Positions 32,636 through 41,075 of a stretch of 64,000 nucleotides of DNA are shown in pieces. The stretch's first letter is position 1. Every line of letters begins with the position of its first letter. The translations under genes were made by a program, and so were the position numbers. A model generated the notes under the pieces. The model did no database searches. It was not told where the DNA came from and was given only the letters and a program-made list of their open reading frames with translations. Source of the DNA: Bacteroidota bacterium (lineage in GTDB: Bacteria; Bacteroidota; Bacteroidia; Chitinophagales; Saprospiraceae); the NCBI GenBank assembly GCA_963169455.1, contig CAUJDW010000100.1, positions 1 to 64,000 of the forward strand, in the 5' to 3' direction.

Positions 32636-33763
32636 TTATTGCCTGGCCAGCGGCTGGGAATGCAGCAAGGCGCCGTCTTCAGAAGTAATCCTGAGAAAAT
32701 ACATGCCCGGGGCAAGGTTGCCGAGGCTGAAGGCAAAATCCCCATTGCGTTTTTCGATACGGGACTGGCGCAACAGGGCGCCGGCCGCATTGTAAATGGA
32801 AAGCTGAGCGCCGGCCGGGATGTCGCCGGCAATAAAAACCTGTTCAGCGGCAGGGTTGGGATAAACGCTTAACGGGGCAGCGCCTTCCGCGGAATAGGAG
32901 CTTGTCATCAGGTATTCGAAGGGTTCCGTATCCAGGATGCAGCCATTGCCAATCAGCCTGGCCGTGTAGGCGCCGTAGCCGGGAGGGATGATCCGGAATG
33001 CTGTTTCCCCCTGGATCAACTCCCCGTTGAGATACCATTGATACATCTGAACCTCGAAATCGCCATCGATGGCAACTACCAGAAAATCGCCCGACAGTTC
33101 AATGGAAGGAGAACCAACCACCTGCACCGTGGTGGAATAGGTGTACTGGCCGGCGGGAAGTTCCGTATTATAGGAAAGCGACAATTCACCATCCATCAGG
33201 GTAGCGCTTGCCTCACCACCTTCGATCCATACGTTGCCCAGGTAATCATCGGCGGCTGCCAAGTCGTAATCCCACACTTCAATCTGATACTGCCCATCCG
33301 ACAGCAGGCCGAATACTTCGAGTTGGACGGGCCCATTGGCGGGATTCTGGGTAACAGTATTGCTGCGGAATCGGAAGTTGCCCTGCGCATCGTAAACGAC
33401 GGCGTACAGGTCGGGCTGGTTGTCGAATATTTCCCACCAGCTGCAGCAGTGGATGCTGAGGATATTGATTTCTTTCATCTCACGCTGGCCGGCAGCAGGC
33501 GTAATAGTGAGCGAAATGGTGTACTGCCCGGGTTCCTCATAGGTAATCGCCCCGGGGTTCTGTTGGTTGAAGGTAAGCCCGTTGCCAAAGTCCCAGTGGT
33601 AAGCCGAAGCCCCGGCGACGATGCCGGAAACGGCAACCTCCATGGGCGCGCATATTGGATTGTGTTCGGCCTGAAAAAGGGGGGTGTTCTGCGCAAAAAG
33701 CCCCTGGTTGAAAACGAGCGCCGCATACGAGGCAAGGAGGGTGTTGATCAATCCCGGTTTCAT
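32636..33763 (-). CDS. T9SS-secreted PKD-domain protein
   Basis: This 375-aa protein has a signal peptide (residues 1-24), a PKD domain (about 28-105, HWDFGNGLTFNQQNPGAITY), a middle beta domain with a CC pair in SIHCCSWWEIF, and a type A sorting domain from about residue 300 (APLSVYPNPAAEQVFIAG, NLAPGMYFLRI). It is predicted to be secreted through type IX secretion and attached at the surface. It lies between the FecR gene and the lipoprotein gene, so it may be under the same sigma factor. No enzyme motif. Confidence 0.85.
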   Translation of the reverse strand: MKPGLINTLLASYAALVFNQGLFAQNTPLFQAEHNPICAPMEVAVSGIVAGASAYHWDFGNGLTFNQQNPGAITYEEPGQYTISLTITPAAGQREMKEINILSIHCCSWWEIFDNQPDLYAVVYDAQGNFRFRSNTVTQNPANGPVQLEVFGLLSDGQYQIEVWDYDLAAADDYLGNVWIEGGEASATLMDGELSLSYNTELPAGQYTYSTTVQVVGSPSIELSGDFLVVAIDGDFEVQMYQWYLNGELIQGETAFRIIPPGYGAYTARLIGNGCILDTEPFEYLMTSSYSAEGAAPLSVYPNPAAEQVFIAGDIPAGAQLSIYNAAGALLRQSRIEKRNGDFAFSLGNLAPGMYFLRITSEDGALLHSQPLARQ

Positions 33764-33861
33764 AATTTCCTGGTTTTGGTGATTAAAAATTCATTGTCCT
33801 GTTTTCATGTACGCAGGATTTGACCCATACCCCCAAAGCGCCCTGCCAGCCCCCCCCCACA

Positions 33862-33883
33862 ACCCACGACTTCAGTCGTGGGT
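33862..33883. repeat. ACCCACGACT hairpin, IS200/IS605-like end
   Basis: ACCCACGACT-TC-AGTCGTGGGT is a perfect 10-bp hairpin. The CCCACGACTT(C/T)AGTCGTGGG form is well known at IS200/IS605 ends and TnpB-associated RNAs. No transposase remains nearby. A decayed relative with one stem mismatch lies at 47195-47214. AAATGAAAAAATGGG direct repeats follow up to 33930. Confidence 0.55.
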
Positions 33884-33936
33884 AAATGAAAAAATGGGTA
33901 AATGAAAAAATGGATGAATGGAAAAATAGACAATCC

Positions 33937-34935
33937 CTATTCCGGCCGGAAGAGCACGACCCTGCCGCCGTCCCGGCGGAAGGAGATGCCCATGGTGAGG
34001 GACAGGCGTTGGAAGAAGCTGTCGATGGAGTCCTGGAAATTGACGGTATCGGAGTAGAGGTTTTCGCCGATGCCTGCCTGGTCGGCGATTTGCACATTGT
34101 ACCGGCGTTCCAGGGCGAGGAACACCTCGCGCAGAGGCGTATCTTTGAATACGAGCCGCCCATCCAGCCAGGCCAGGGCCGTTTCGGGGTCATAGGGCGC
34201 CCTTCTGAATGCAGCTGCGGGGATATCATACTCGGCCGCCTGTCCGGCCTGCACTTCCAGGCCTTCTGCGGCAACGCTACTGAAGCGGACCGACCCTTCC
34301 TTAACGGAAAGGCTGGCCAGTGGGCTGCCGGAATAGGCTTTGAGGTTAAAAGCCGTGCCCAGTACGCGCACCTTGGCCGGGCCGATATCGACAATAAAAG
34401 GCTGCCGGGCATTTTCTGCTACTTCGAAATAAGCTTCGCCCGAGAGTTGCAGGCGGCGTTCGCCTTTCCCGAAGGAAGGGGGGACAGAGAGGTAAGAATC
34501 CGAATTGAGCCGCACGGTGCTGCCATCGAGCAGGTTGAGCTGCCGGGTTTCGCCCCGAAGGGCCACGACCCTTTCAGCTACGGGCGGGGAGGCCTGGGGT
34601 TTTAACCAGGCATACAGCAGCCAGCCAAAGGCAAACAGGAGGGCCAGGGCGGCGGCAATGCGCAAAAACCGGGGAAGCGACAAGCGGGCGGCCCGGCTTT
34701 CCGGTTTTCCTTCCTCTTTCAGCCGGGCCTTCAATTTCTGCCAATCCGCTTCCCGATCCAGTCCCAGGCGCCAGTCCATCTGGCCCAGCTGTTCCGCTAC
34801 CTGCCGCAGCTGTTCGAAGTGCTGCCGGTGGCGATCGTCTTCGTTCAGCCAGGCGGCCAGCAAGGCTTTCTCCTCTGTAGAAGCAAGGCCCTCCAGGTGT
34901 TTCAGGATCAATATATTGACTTGTTCTTCGCTCAT
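33937..34935 (-). CDS. FecR-type anti-sigma factor
   Basis: This 332-aa inner-membrane protein has a cytoplasmic N-terminal sigma-binding part (1-85, LILKHLEGLASTEEKALLAAW), one transmembrane helix (about 92-110, IAAALALLFAFGWLLYAWL), a FecR domain (about 125-220, LLDGSTVRLNSDSYLSVPP) and a DUF4974 domain (about 260-332, LVFKDTPLREVFLALERRYN). It transmits occupancy of the STN-type TonB receptor to the ECF sigma factor encoded just upstream (18-bp gap). Typical Bacteroidota length. Confidence 0.93.
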   Translation of the reverse strand: MSEEQVNILILKHLEGLASTEEKALLAAWLNEDDRHRQHFEQLRQVAEQLGQMDWRLGLDREADWQKLKARLKEEGKPESRAARLSLPRFLRIAAALALLFAFGWLLYAWLKPQASPPVAERVVALRGETRQLNLLDGSTVRLNSDSYLSVPPSFGKGERRLQLSGEAYFEVAENARQPFIVDIGPAKVRVLGTAFNLKAYSGSPLASLSVKEGSVRFSSVAAEGLEVQAGQAAEYDIPAAAFRRAPYDPETALAWLDGRLVFKDTPLREVFLALERRYNVQIADQAGIGENLYSDTVNFQDSIDSFFQRLSLTMGISFRRDGGRVVLFRPE

Positions 34936-34953
34936 GTGATGGCTGTTGAAAGA

Positions 34954-35631
34954 CTAATCCCCTGCTGAGTACGCCAATATCCTGCCTTTACCCCCAGAGC
35001 GGAAGGCCGAAGCCATGCTTTTTTTTTGAAAAAAAGAAAAAACGGCGCGCAGCGCTTCGACGGCCCATCCGCCCGGTGCGGCAAGGCCGGCCAGCAGGCC
35101 AAACAAGCCTCCGTCGCCGGAGGAGGAATCTCCGTCAAAGAGCCGGCGGCGGATGCGTTTGAGGGCAATGCCAATCTGGTTTTCCACCGTTTTGACGGAA
35201 ATGCCCAGATGCTGGGCTATCTGGCTGTAGCTCAGGCCTTCCCGCCGGCTGAGCAGGAATATTTCGCGGCATTTTTCCGGCAATTGTTCCACCTCTTCGT
35301 AGATGGCAGCCTGCAGTTCGGCTGCTTCGATCTCCGCTTCGATGCCGTGCTGTTCGTCGGCCAGGCTGTGCTGAAGGGATTCCAGCGGCGTGCCCGGCAA
35401 TTGCTTCCGGCGCAGATGGCTGATGCAGCGGTGGCGGGTGGAAACGTACAGGTAGGCCCGGATGTTGCCTTCGGGGTCGATGCTTTCCCGGTTTTTCCAG
35501 AGGCTGACGAATACGTCCTGCACCACTTCCCGGGCATCTTCCGGGGAGCGAAGCAAGCTGTTGGCGAAGGCCGCCAGGGCAGCGTAGTATTGCTGAAAGA
35601 TCCGTTCCAGGCCGGCTTCGTCGAGCCCCAT
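34954..35631 (-). CDS. ECF sigma-70 factor, Bacteroidota type
   Basis: This 225-aa protein has sigma region 2 at residues 8-75 (FANSLLRSPEDAREVVQDVF, LWKNRESIDPEGNIRAYLYV) and region 4 at about 115-170 (LPEKCREIFLLSRREGLSYS, HLGISVKTVENQIGIALKRI). It should direct transcription of the following cluster under control of FecR. An extra 50-residue tail with Gly/Ala-rich hydrophobic stretches follows region 4. This may be genuine or due to a shift at the T9/A-run near 35020-35040. Its leader contains MITE-A copy 2. Confidence 0.92.
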   Translation of the reverse strand: MGLDEAGLERIFQQYYAALAAFANSLLRSPEDAREVVQDVFVSLWKNRESIDPEGNIRAYLYVSTRHRCISHLRRKQLPGTPLESLQHSLADEQHGIEAEIEAAELQAAIYEEVEQLPEKCREIFLLSRREGLSYSQIAQHLGISVKTVENQIGIALKRIRRRLFDGDSSSGDGGLFGLLAGLAAPGGWAVEALRAVFSFFQKKSMASAFRSGGKGRILAYSAGD

Positions 35632-35662
35632 GGCAGTGCGTTTTGGTATGGAAATCAGCGGC

Positions 35663-35836
35663 TAAGTTGTGGGACACATTTATTGTAACTCATACTGCTT
35701 CGGAAATACGGCGTCAACAGCATTGTTCCTGGGGCTTGGGCTATATTGTCATATTGTCATATTGTCATATTGTTATATTGTTATATTGTCATATTGATAT
35801 TGTTATATTGTTCTGCTAAATGTGTCCAACTACTTA
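35663..35836. mobile_element. MITE-A copy 2 (174 bp)
   Basis: The left end TAAGTTGTGGGACACATTTA (35663-35682) and right end TAAATGTGTCCAACTACTTA (35817-35836) form TIRs; the right end is the exact complement of copy 1's left end. The core from TGTAACT to GTTCCTGGGG matches copy 1 with only a few differences. Here about nine YATATTGT units occur instead of three, explaining the 52-bp size difference. The element lies between a TATATTTG box (35842-35849) and the sigma-factor start, so it would be transcribed as leader RNA. Confidence 0.85.
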
Positions 35837-35841
35837 CCAGG

Positions 35842-35849
35842 CAAATATA
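35842..35849 (-). promoter_or_regulatory. -7 box for the sigma-factor gene, outside the MITE
   Basis: The minus strand reads TATATTTG, 6 bp beyond the right end of MITE-A copy 2 and 211 bp before the sigma ATG. If used, the MITE forms most of the 5' leader. A clear -33 TTTG is not seen. Confidence 0.5.
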
Positions 35850-36110
35850 AGGGAATACGATGGAAAAGCTGCATAGAGGCATACCCATCAACGCAGCCCC
35901 GGCGCCGCGCCACCGAACAGGCATGCCCAACTATCCGGACAGCCGGGCAGTACAGGGCCAGCAAGCCGGCGAGGGATTGCAGGGCGTAGGCTTCGTCGTC
36001 GATGAGGATGGCGGAGTAAATAGGGTGCTTAGTATTTCAGCAATGGTAGTCTTTTGTTTTGCCTGCCCCGCTCCCTGGCCCCTACAGGGGGAAAGCCGGC
36101 CCGCAAGCAC

Positions 36111-36401
36111 ATGGATTCGGGAAGCGGTTCCTCCTTCAGGGAGTCGAGGGCCGTTATTCTGGGTTTCATCGGCATTTTGCCGGGGCTTTCCGTTCTTGTT
36201 TTTAATTTGACACCCGGTTTTGGCGCCTATTTCGGGGGCTTCTCCCTCTTCCTGATCGTCAGCCTGGTGACGGACTTTTTCAACAAGGTGGAGCAAAATG
36301 CTTTAGGTGCTTCCTCCCTGGTTGGCAGAAGCACGACGCCGGAACTGGGCCTGGCGTATGAGCTGGAGATCGGGGCGCAGGAAGATCCGGGCGGTGCGTA
36401 G
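36111..36401 (+). CDS. small membrane protein, uncertain
   Basis: This 96-aa frame starts MDSGSGSSFRESRAVILGFI and contains two hydrophobic stretches (about 14-32, VILGFIGILPGLSVLVF; and about 39-52, FGGFSLFLIVSLVTDFF), followed by a polar tail LVGRSTTPELGLAYELE. Frame openness and amino-acid composition are plausible for a membrane protein, but no family is recognised. The stretch from 35850 to 36110 before it contains no other supported gene. Confidence 0.45.
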   Translation: MDSGSGSSFRESRAVILGFIGILPGLSVLVFNLTPGFGAYFGGFSLFLIVSLVTDFFNKVEQNALGASSLVGRSTTPELGLAYELEIGAQEDPGGA

Positions 36402-36433
36402 AGGGAGGGGCGGCCCTGCCAAGTTAAAAAAAA

Positions 36434-36464
36434 TTGCATTGCTATAAAAAAGCTTGTAAATTTG
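36434..36464 (+). promoter_or_regulatory. promoter of the DUF4143 ATPase gene
   Basis: TTG (36434-36436), a 20-bp spacer and TAAATTTG (36457-36464), 28 bp before the ATG. The surroundings are notably AT-rich. Confidence 0.7.
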
Positions 36465-36492
36465 AAATAACATTTAAATTTTACAGTTTTTC

Positions 36493-37665
36493 ATGGTCAA
36501 TCGCCATCTCACCAATGCCATTCTGGGAGCCCTCAATTTCTACCCTGCCGTTGGGCTGATTGGGCCAAGGCAGGTTGGAAAGACAACCCTGGCAAAGTCA
36601 CTGGCCGGGCAATTGAGCCGGCCGGTGCGGTATTTTGACCTGGAGCGGCTGGAAGACTATAACCGCCTGGAAGAAGACCCGGGATTTTTCCTGGAGCAAT
36701 TCCAGGAAGAATGTGTGATCATTGATGAGGTGCAACGGATGCCTGCTTTGTTTACGGAGCTACGTTCTCTGATCGACCGGCGCCGGGTGCCGGGGCGCTT
36801 TTTGCTGCTGGGTTCAGCTTCCCCACTGTTGTTAAAGGAAACTTCCGAATCCCTAGCGGGGCGTATCACCTATTTAGCCCTTTTCCCGTTCCACTTTCTG
36901 GAACTTCTCCAGACGGAGAACCTTCTTCGGCAACATTGGTGGCGCGGCGGTTTCCCGGAAGCATGGCTGGCCCCAACTGATGAATGGAGCATGGACTGGC
37001 GGGAGCAGTTTATCCGCACCTATGTTGAACGGGACCTGCAATTCCTTGGCCTGAATACAGATACCGTTCGATTCCGCAATTTTCTGCAAATGCTGGCGGC
37101 AGTACATGGGAACCTTTGGAATGCGGAATCGCTGGGCCGGTCATTGGGGGTTAGCGGCAATACCGTTCGGCATTACCTGCACTTTCTGGAGAGTTCCTTT
37201 TTCGTACAAATTTTGCCACCCTTTTTTGCCAATGTAAAAAAGCGTTTGGTCAAATCGCCTAAAGTGTATATCCGCGATTCGGGTTTATTACATGCCTTAC
37301 TCGGTATTCGCCGCCCTGATGAATTGCCAGTAAGCCCTCATGTAGGCGCCTCTTGGGAGGGGTACGCCCTCAGCCAGGTTATCAGCTTGTTGCCCAAAGG
37401 CATCGACCCCTATTTTTACCGGACTTCCGACGGATCAGAGTGCGACCTGGTTCTGGTGAAAGGCCTGACGCCTGTGGCTACAATAGAAGTTAAGTATTCC
37501 AATACCGTCAAACTCTCCCCAGCTTATTATAACGCCATCGAAACCGTCAAGGCACCCCTGAATTTTGTATTGACCTTTTCTTCGGAAACTTATCAACTTC
37601 GGGAGAATATCCGGGTAATAAGCCTCCCTGATTTTCTATTCCAATTTCATGAGTTGATGGGCTGA
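36493..37665 (+). CDS. AAA ATPase with DUF4143 domain
   Basis: This 390-aa protein has an AAA_14 ATPase domain (residues 1-190): Walker A GPRQVGKTTLAKSLAG, Walker B VIIDEVQRMP, sensor FLLLGSASP. The C-terminal DUF4143 domain (200-385) includes a PD-(D/E)XK-like motif in GSECDLVLVKGLTPVATIEVK. Such proteins are widespread, often acquired, and proposed to act in mobile-element or stress contexts; the true function is unknown. Its DNA is visibly more AT-rich than its neighbours and it has its own promoter, which suggests recent transfer. The 215 bp after it hold no gene. Confidence 0.92.
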   Translation: MVNRHLTNAILGALNFYPAVGLIGPRQVGKTTLAKSLAGQLSRPVRYFDLERLEDYNRLEEDPGFFLEQFQEECVIIDEVQRMPALFTELRSLIDRRRVPGRFLLLGSASPLLLKETSESLAGRITYLALFPFHFLELLQTENLLRQHWWRGGFPEAWLAPTDEWSMDWREQFIRTYVERDLQFLGLNTDTVRFRNFLQMLAAVHGNLWNAESLGRSLGVSGNTVRHYLHFLESSFFVQILPPFFANVKKRLVKSPKVYIRDSGLLHALLGIRRPDELPVSPHVGASWEGYALSQVISLLPKGIDPYFYRTSDGSECDLVLVKGLTPVATIEVKYSNTVKLSPAYYNAIETVKAPLNFVLTFSSETYQLRENIRVISLPDFLFQFHELMG

Positions 37666-37880
37666 TACTCCCAGGTGAAGCTTATTACCTGTAGCTTCAG
37701 AAACAGACAAAAGCAGAAATTTCTGAACAGTCCCTGTTTTTTTCGCCTAAACGCTGCTTTCCGGCCTGGAGTTCCCCTCCCCAAAAGAAAGCCAGAACAT
37801 TCTCCCTCATTCCCCAAAAATCCTTATATTGGTAAGCTTTTAAATCCCAAAATCAGCTACGCGCTATCAATGACCAAAAC

Positions 37881-40373
37881 ATGCACCCCCAACCCAACCC
37901 ACAGCTCGAACTCGCCTACGAATACATCTGCAACACCGACAAGAGCGTGTTCCTGACCGGCAAGGCCGGCACAGGCAAAACCACCTTTTTGCACCGCATC
38001 AGGGCCGAAGCGCCCAAGCAGATGGCCGTGGTGGCGCCTACCGGCGTGGCGGCCATCAATGCCGGGGGCATGACCATCCACTCCCTCTTCCAGTTGCCCT
38101 TCGGGCCCTACCTGCCGGGCAATGCGCGGGAAGCCGCCAGGCTTCGGAGGTTCTCGGGCGAAAAGATCAGGCTGATCAAAAGCCTGGGCCTGCTCGTCAT
38201 CGACGAAGTCAGCATGGTGCGGGCCGACCTGCTCGACGGGGTGGACGAGGTGCTGCGGCGATACAGAAACCCTTTGTTGCCATTCGGCGGCCTGCAGCTG
38301 CTCCTGATCGGCGACCTGCACCAGTTGCCGCCGGTGGTGAAGGAGGAGGAATGGGAACTGCTGCGCAACCATTATGACACGCCCTATTTCTTCAGCAGCC
38401 AGGCCCTGCGGAAAACCCGGATAGCCACCATCGAACTGAAGCACATCTACCGCCAGTCCGACAACCACTTCATCAGCCTGCTGAACAAGGTGCGCAACAA
38501 CGAGATCGACGCGGAGGTGCTGGCAGAGCTGAACAGCCGATACCTCCCGGAAGAAGACATTCCGCAGGAGGAGGGCTACATCACCCTGTCCACCCACAAC
38601 GCCACCGCACATCATATCAATGCGCAGAAGCTGGAGGCCATCCCGGGAGCAGCACAGCAGTTCCGGGCCGAGGTCAGCGGCGATTTCCCCGCCCACGCCT
38701 ATCCGGCCGATGAAGTGCTCGAACTGAAAGCCGGGGCGCAGGCCATGTTCATCAAAAATGACCTGAACCCGGAAAAACGGTATTTCAACGGCAAGATCGG
38801 CAAGGTTACCCGCATCGAAGGGGACGAGGTATTCGTGCTGTGCCCCGGCGAAACCGAGGAGATCGCCGTGCTGCCCGCAGAATGGAAGAACGTAAAATAC
38901 CAGCTGAACGAACAGACGAAAGAAGTGGAGGAGGAAATCGTCGGCACTTTTACCCAGTACCCGCTCCGCCTGGCCTGGGCCATTACCATCCACAAGAGCC
39001 AGGGGCTGACCTTCGAGCGTGTCCTGCTCGACGCACAGGCGGCCTTCGCGCACGGACAGGTGTACGTGGCGCTGAGCCGGTGCAAGAGCTTCGAAGGGCT
39101 CATCCTGCGCTCCAGGATCACTCCTGCCGGCATACGGACGGATTCCGTAGTCAAAACTTTTACGCAGGACGCGGAAAAAAATGCGCCCGATGAAGCCCAG
39201 CTGAAGAAGGACAAAGCTCTTTTTCAGCAGTCCCTCCTCCTCGAACTATTCGGTTTCAACCTGCTGAGCAGCTACTTCGACAGTTTCAACCGGATTTTGC
39301 TGGAGCACGAAAAAAGCCTCCACCCCGGCGCCGGCCAGCAGTTCCAGGCGCTAAAGGCCCTGGCCGGGGAGCAGGTTTTCCCGGTGGCCGAAAAATTCCG
39401 GCGGCAGTTACAGGCTTTCTTCGCGCAGGGCGGGCCGCCGGAAGCGAACGAAGCTCTTCAGGAGCGCACCCGCAAGGCCAGCGCCTGGTTTGCGGAAAAA
39501 ATGGAAAACAGCCTGATGCCGGCCGCAAAGGGCATCCCCATTATCTCCGACAACAGGCAGGTGCGGAAAGCCGCCGGCGAGGCGCTGGAAAACCTGCAGC
39601 GGGAAATTTTCACCAAACAGGCCTGCTTCGCCGCTGCACAGGAGGGGTTCGACACCCGGCGGCACCTGCGCGCCCGGGCCAATGCCGAACTGGACTTCCA
39701 GCAGGCGAAATTTCAGGCAGAACCCCTCCCCCGGGCTGTGGCCGGTGCGAAGGCCACCCCTTATCCCGAGTTGTACGCCCGTTTGGACGCCTGGCGAAAG
39801 GCTGCCGCCGAAGCGAATGGCGCGGCGCCCTATATGATCCTGCCGGCCCAGTCGTTGCTCGGCCTGGTGCAAGCCCTGCCCCGGAATGCCAGCCAGTTGA
39901 AAAAGGTGCGCGGCATCGGAAAGGGCCGCATCCGGCAATACGGCGGCGAAATCCTGGCCATCATTGAAAACTATTGCACCGAACACCACATCCACACCGG
40001 CCCGGATACGGCGCCGGAGGAAGAAGAGGCCTCCCCTCCTACCGCGCCTAAAGTGGATACCAAAACACTGAGTTTGCAGCTCCACCAGGCGGGTAAAAAA
40101 GTGGAGGAAATCGCCGCGGAGCGCGGGCTGGTGCGTTCGACCGTCGAAGGCCACCTGGCTCATTTTGTCGGCCTGGGGCAACTTAGCGTTTTCGAACTAA
40201 TTCCCGAGGAGGATGTCGCGAAGATCGCGGAATACCTGGCCGCCCACCCCGACGGGCCGCTGTCGGAGGCCAGGGCGTTTTTTGAGGAGGCTTATACGTA
40301 TGGGCAGATCAGGATGGTGGTGGAATATTTGAGGAATTTGAACCTTGAGAATGGCATCCACAATGGCCAATAA
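37881..40373 (+). CDS. Pif1-like helicase with HRDC and helix-turn-helix domains
   Basis: This 830-aa helicase has Walker A GKAGTGKTTFL, motif Ia APTGVAAINAGG, Walker B LLVIDEVSMVRADLL, GDLHQLPPVV and the C-terminal AITIHKSQGLTFERVLLDA with VYVALSRCKSFEGLI, all typical of the Pif1/RecD-like SF1B group. Residues about 615-690 (GAAPYMILPAQSLLGLVQAL, VRGIGKGRIRQYG) form an HRDC domain. Residues 725-825 form the HTH_40-type winged helix also seen at the ends of RecQ proteins. It probably unwinds structured DNA such as G-quadruplexes in replication or repair. A long ORF on the other strand is a shadow. Confidence 0.93.
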   Translation: MHPQPNPQLELAYEYICNTDKSVFLTGKAGTGKTTFLHRIRAEAPKQMAVVAPTGVAAINAGGMTIHSLFQLPFGPYLPGNAREAARLRRFSGEKIRLIKSLGLLVIDEVSMVRADLLDGVDEVLRRYRNPLLPFGGLQLLLIGDLHQLPPVVKEEEWELLRNHYDTPYFFSSQALRKTRIATIELKHIYRQSDNHFISLLNKVRNNEIDAEVLAELNSRYLPEEDIPQEEGYITLSTHNATAHHINAQKLEAIPGAAQQFRAEVSGDFPAHAYPADEVLELKAGAQAMFIKNDLNPEKRYFNGKIGKVTRIEGDEVFVLCPGETEEIAVLPAEWKNVKYQLNEQTKEVEEEIVGTFTQYPLRLAWAITIHKSQGLTFERVLLDAQAAFAHGQVYVALSRCKSFEGLILRSRITPAGIRTDSVVKTFTQDAEKNAPDEAQLKKDKALFQQSLLLELFGFNLLSSYFDSFNRILLEHEKSLHPGAGQQFQALKALAGEQVFPVAEKFRRQLQAFFAQGGPPEANEALQERTRKASAWFAEKMENSLMPAAKGIPIISDNRQVRKAAGEALENLQREIFTKQACFAAAQEGFDTRRHLRARANAELDFQQAKFQAEPLPRAVAGAKATPYPELYARLDAWRKAAAEANGAAPYMILPAQSLLGLVQALPRNASQLKKVRGIGKGRIRQYGGEILAIIENYCTEHHIHTGPDTAPEEEEASPPTAPKVDTKTLSLQLHQAGKKVEEIAAERGLVRSTVEGHLAHFVGLGQLSVFELIPEEDVAKIAEYLAAHPDGPLSEARAFFEEAYTYGQIRMVVEYLRNLNLENGIHNGQ

Positions 40374-40409
40374 ATTTGCGCGATCCTTTTCAGATAAAGA
40401 TAGCATCCT

Positions 40410-40997
40410 TCACTTTCGGCCCAACCCCTTCATCAGCAGCCCCCCAACCTGTTCCTCCAACACCTCAGCGGTGATCTTTTTCCCCGGCTTATACCAGTCG
40501 TACAGCCAGCGCACGGCGGAGAAGAGGGTGTGCAGGGCGATGGCCGGCTCCACGGCCTGGAATTCGCCGCTGCGGATACCCTCCTCGATGATGGCCTGGA
40601 ATCGGCCCTCGTAATTTTTGCGCAGGGCTTTGAACTCGCTGAGGTGTGGTTCGGTCAGGTGGCGCCATTCGTCGTTGAAGGCCGTAACGGAGGTGAGGTC
40701 TTCGGTGGCGGTGCGGATGTGCAGCCGCAGCAGGGCCATTACTTTTTCGGTAACGCTGCCCTCCATCTGTTCTACCTCTTCCATGACGGCAAGGAAGCGT
40801 TGTGCATTCCCGAAGCAGATATCTTTAAGGATTTCTTCTTTGGAGCTGATGTGGTTGTAGAGGCTCGACGCCCTGAGCTGCACCGCATCGGCCAGGTCGC
40901 GCATGGAGGTAGCGGGATAGCCCTTGTCGCGGAAAAGCCGTGCGGCGGCTTCCCGGATGAGTTGTTTTTTTGTTTTGTTCTTTTCGGTAGTGGGCAT
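40410..40997 (-). CDS. TetR/AcrR-family regulator, probably of paa genes
   Basis: This 195-aa regulator has the TetR helix-turn-helix at residues 12-60 (IREAAARLFRDKGYPATSMR, DAVQLRASSLYNHISSKEE) and a ligand-binding C-terminal part ending LLMKGLGRK. It lies 78 bp downstream of paaE on the same strand. A palindromic site of TetR type overlaps the paaA promoter at 27655-27672, so it is the best candidate for the PaaR-type repressor. A match to that palindrome is not seen before paaE or tetR itself. Confidence 0.88.
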   Translation of the reverse strand: MPTTEKNKTKKQLIREAAARLFRDKGYPATSMRDLADAVQLRASSLYNHISSKEEILKDICFGNAQRFLAVMEEVEQMEGSVTEKVMALLRLHIRTATEDLTSVTAFNDEWRHLTEPHLSEFKALRKNYEGRFQAIIEEGIRSGEFQAVEPAIALHTLFSAVRWLYDWYKPGKKITAEVLEEQVGGLLMKGLGRK

Positions 40998-41075
40998 GGT
41001 TTTAGGGATATGTTAGAAAACCCGCGGGGGCTTGCTCGCGCTCGTTGGCCATGTCCTCGTGGGTTTGCCAGACAA

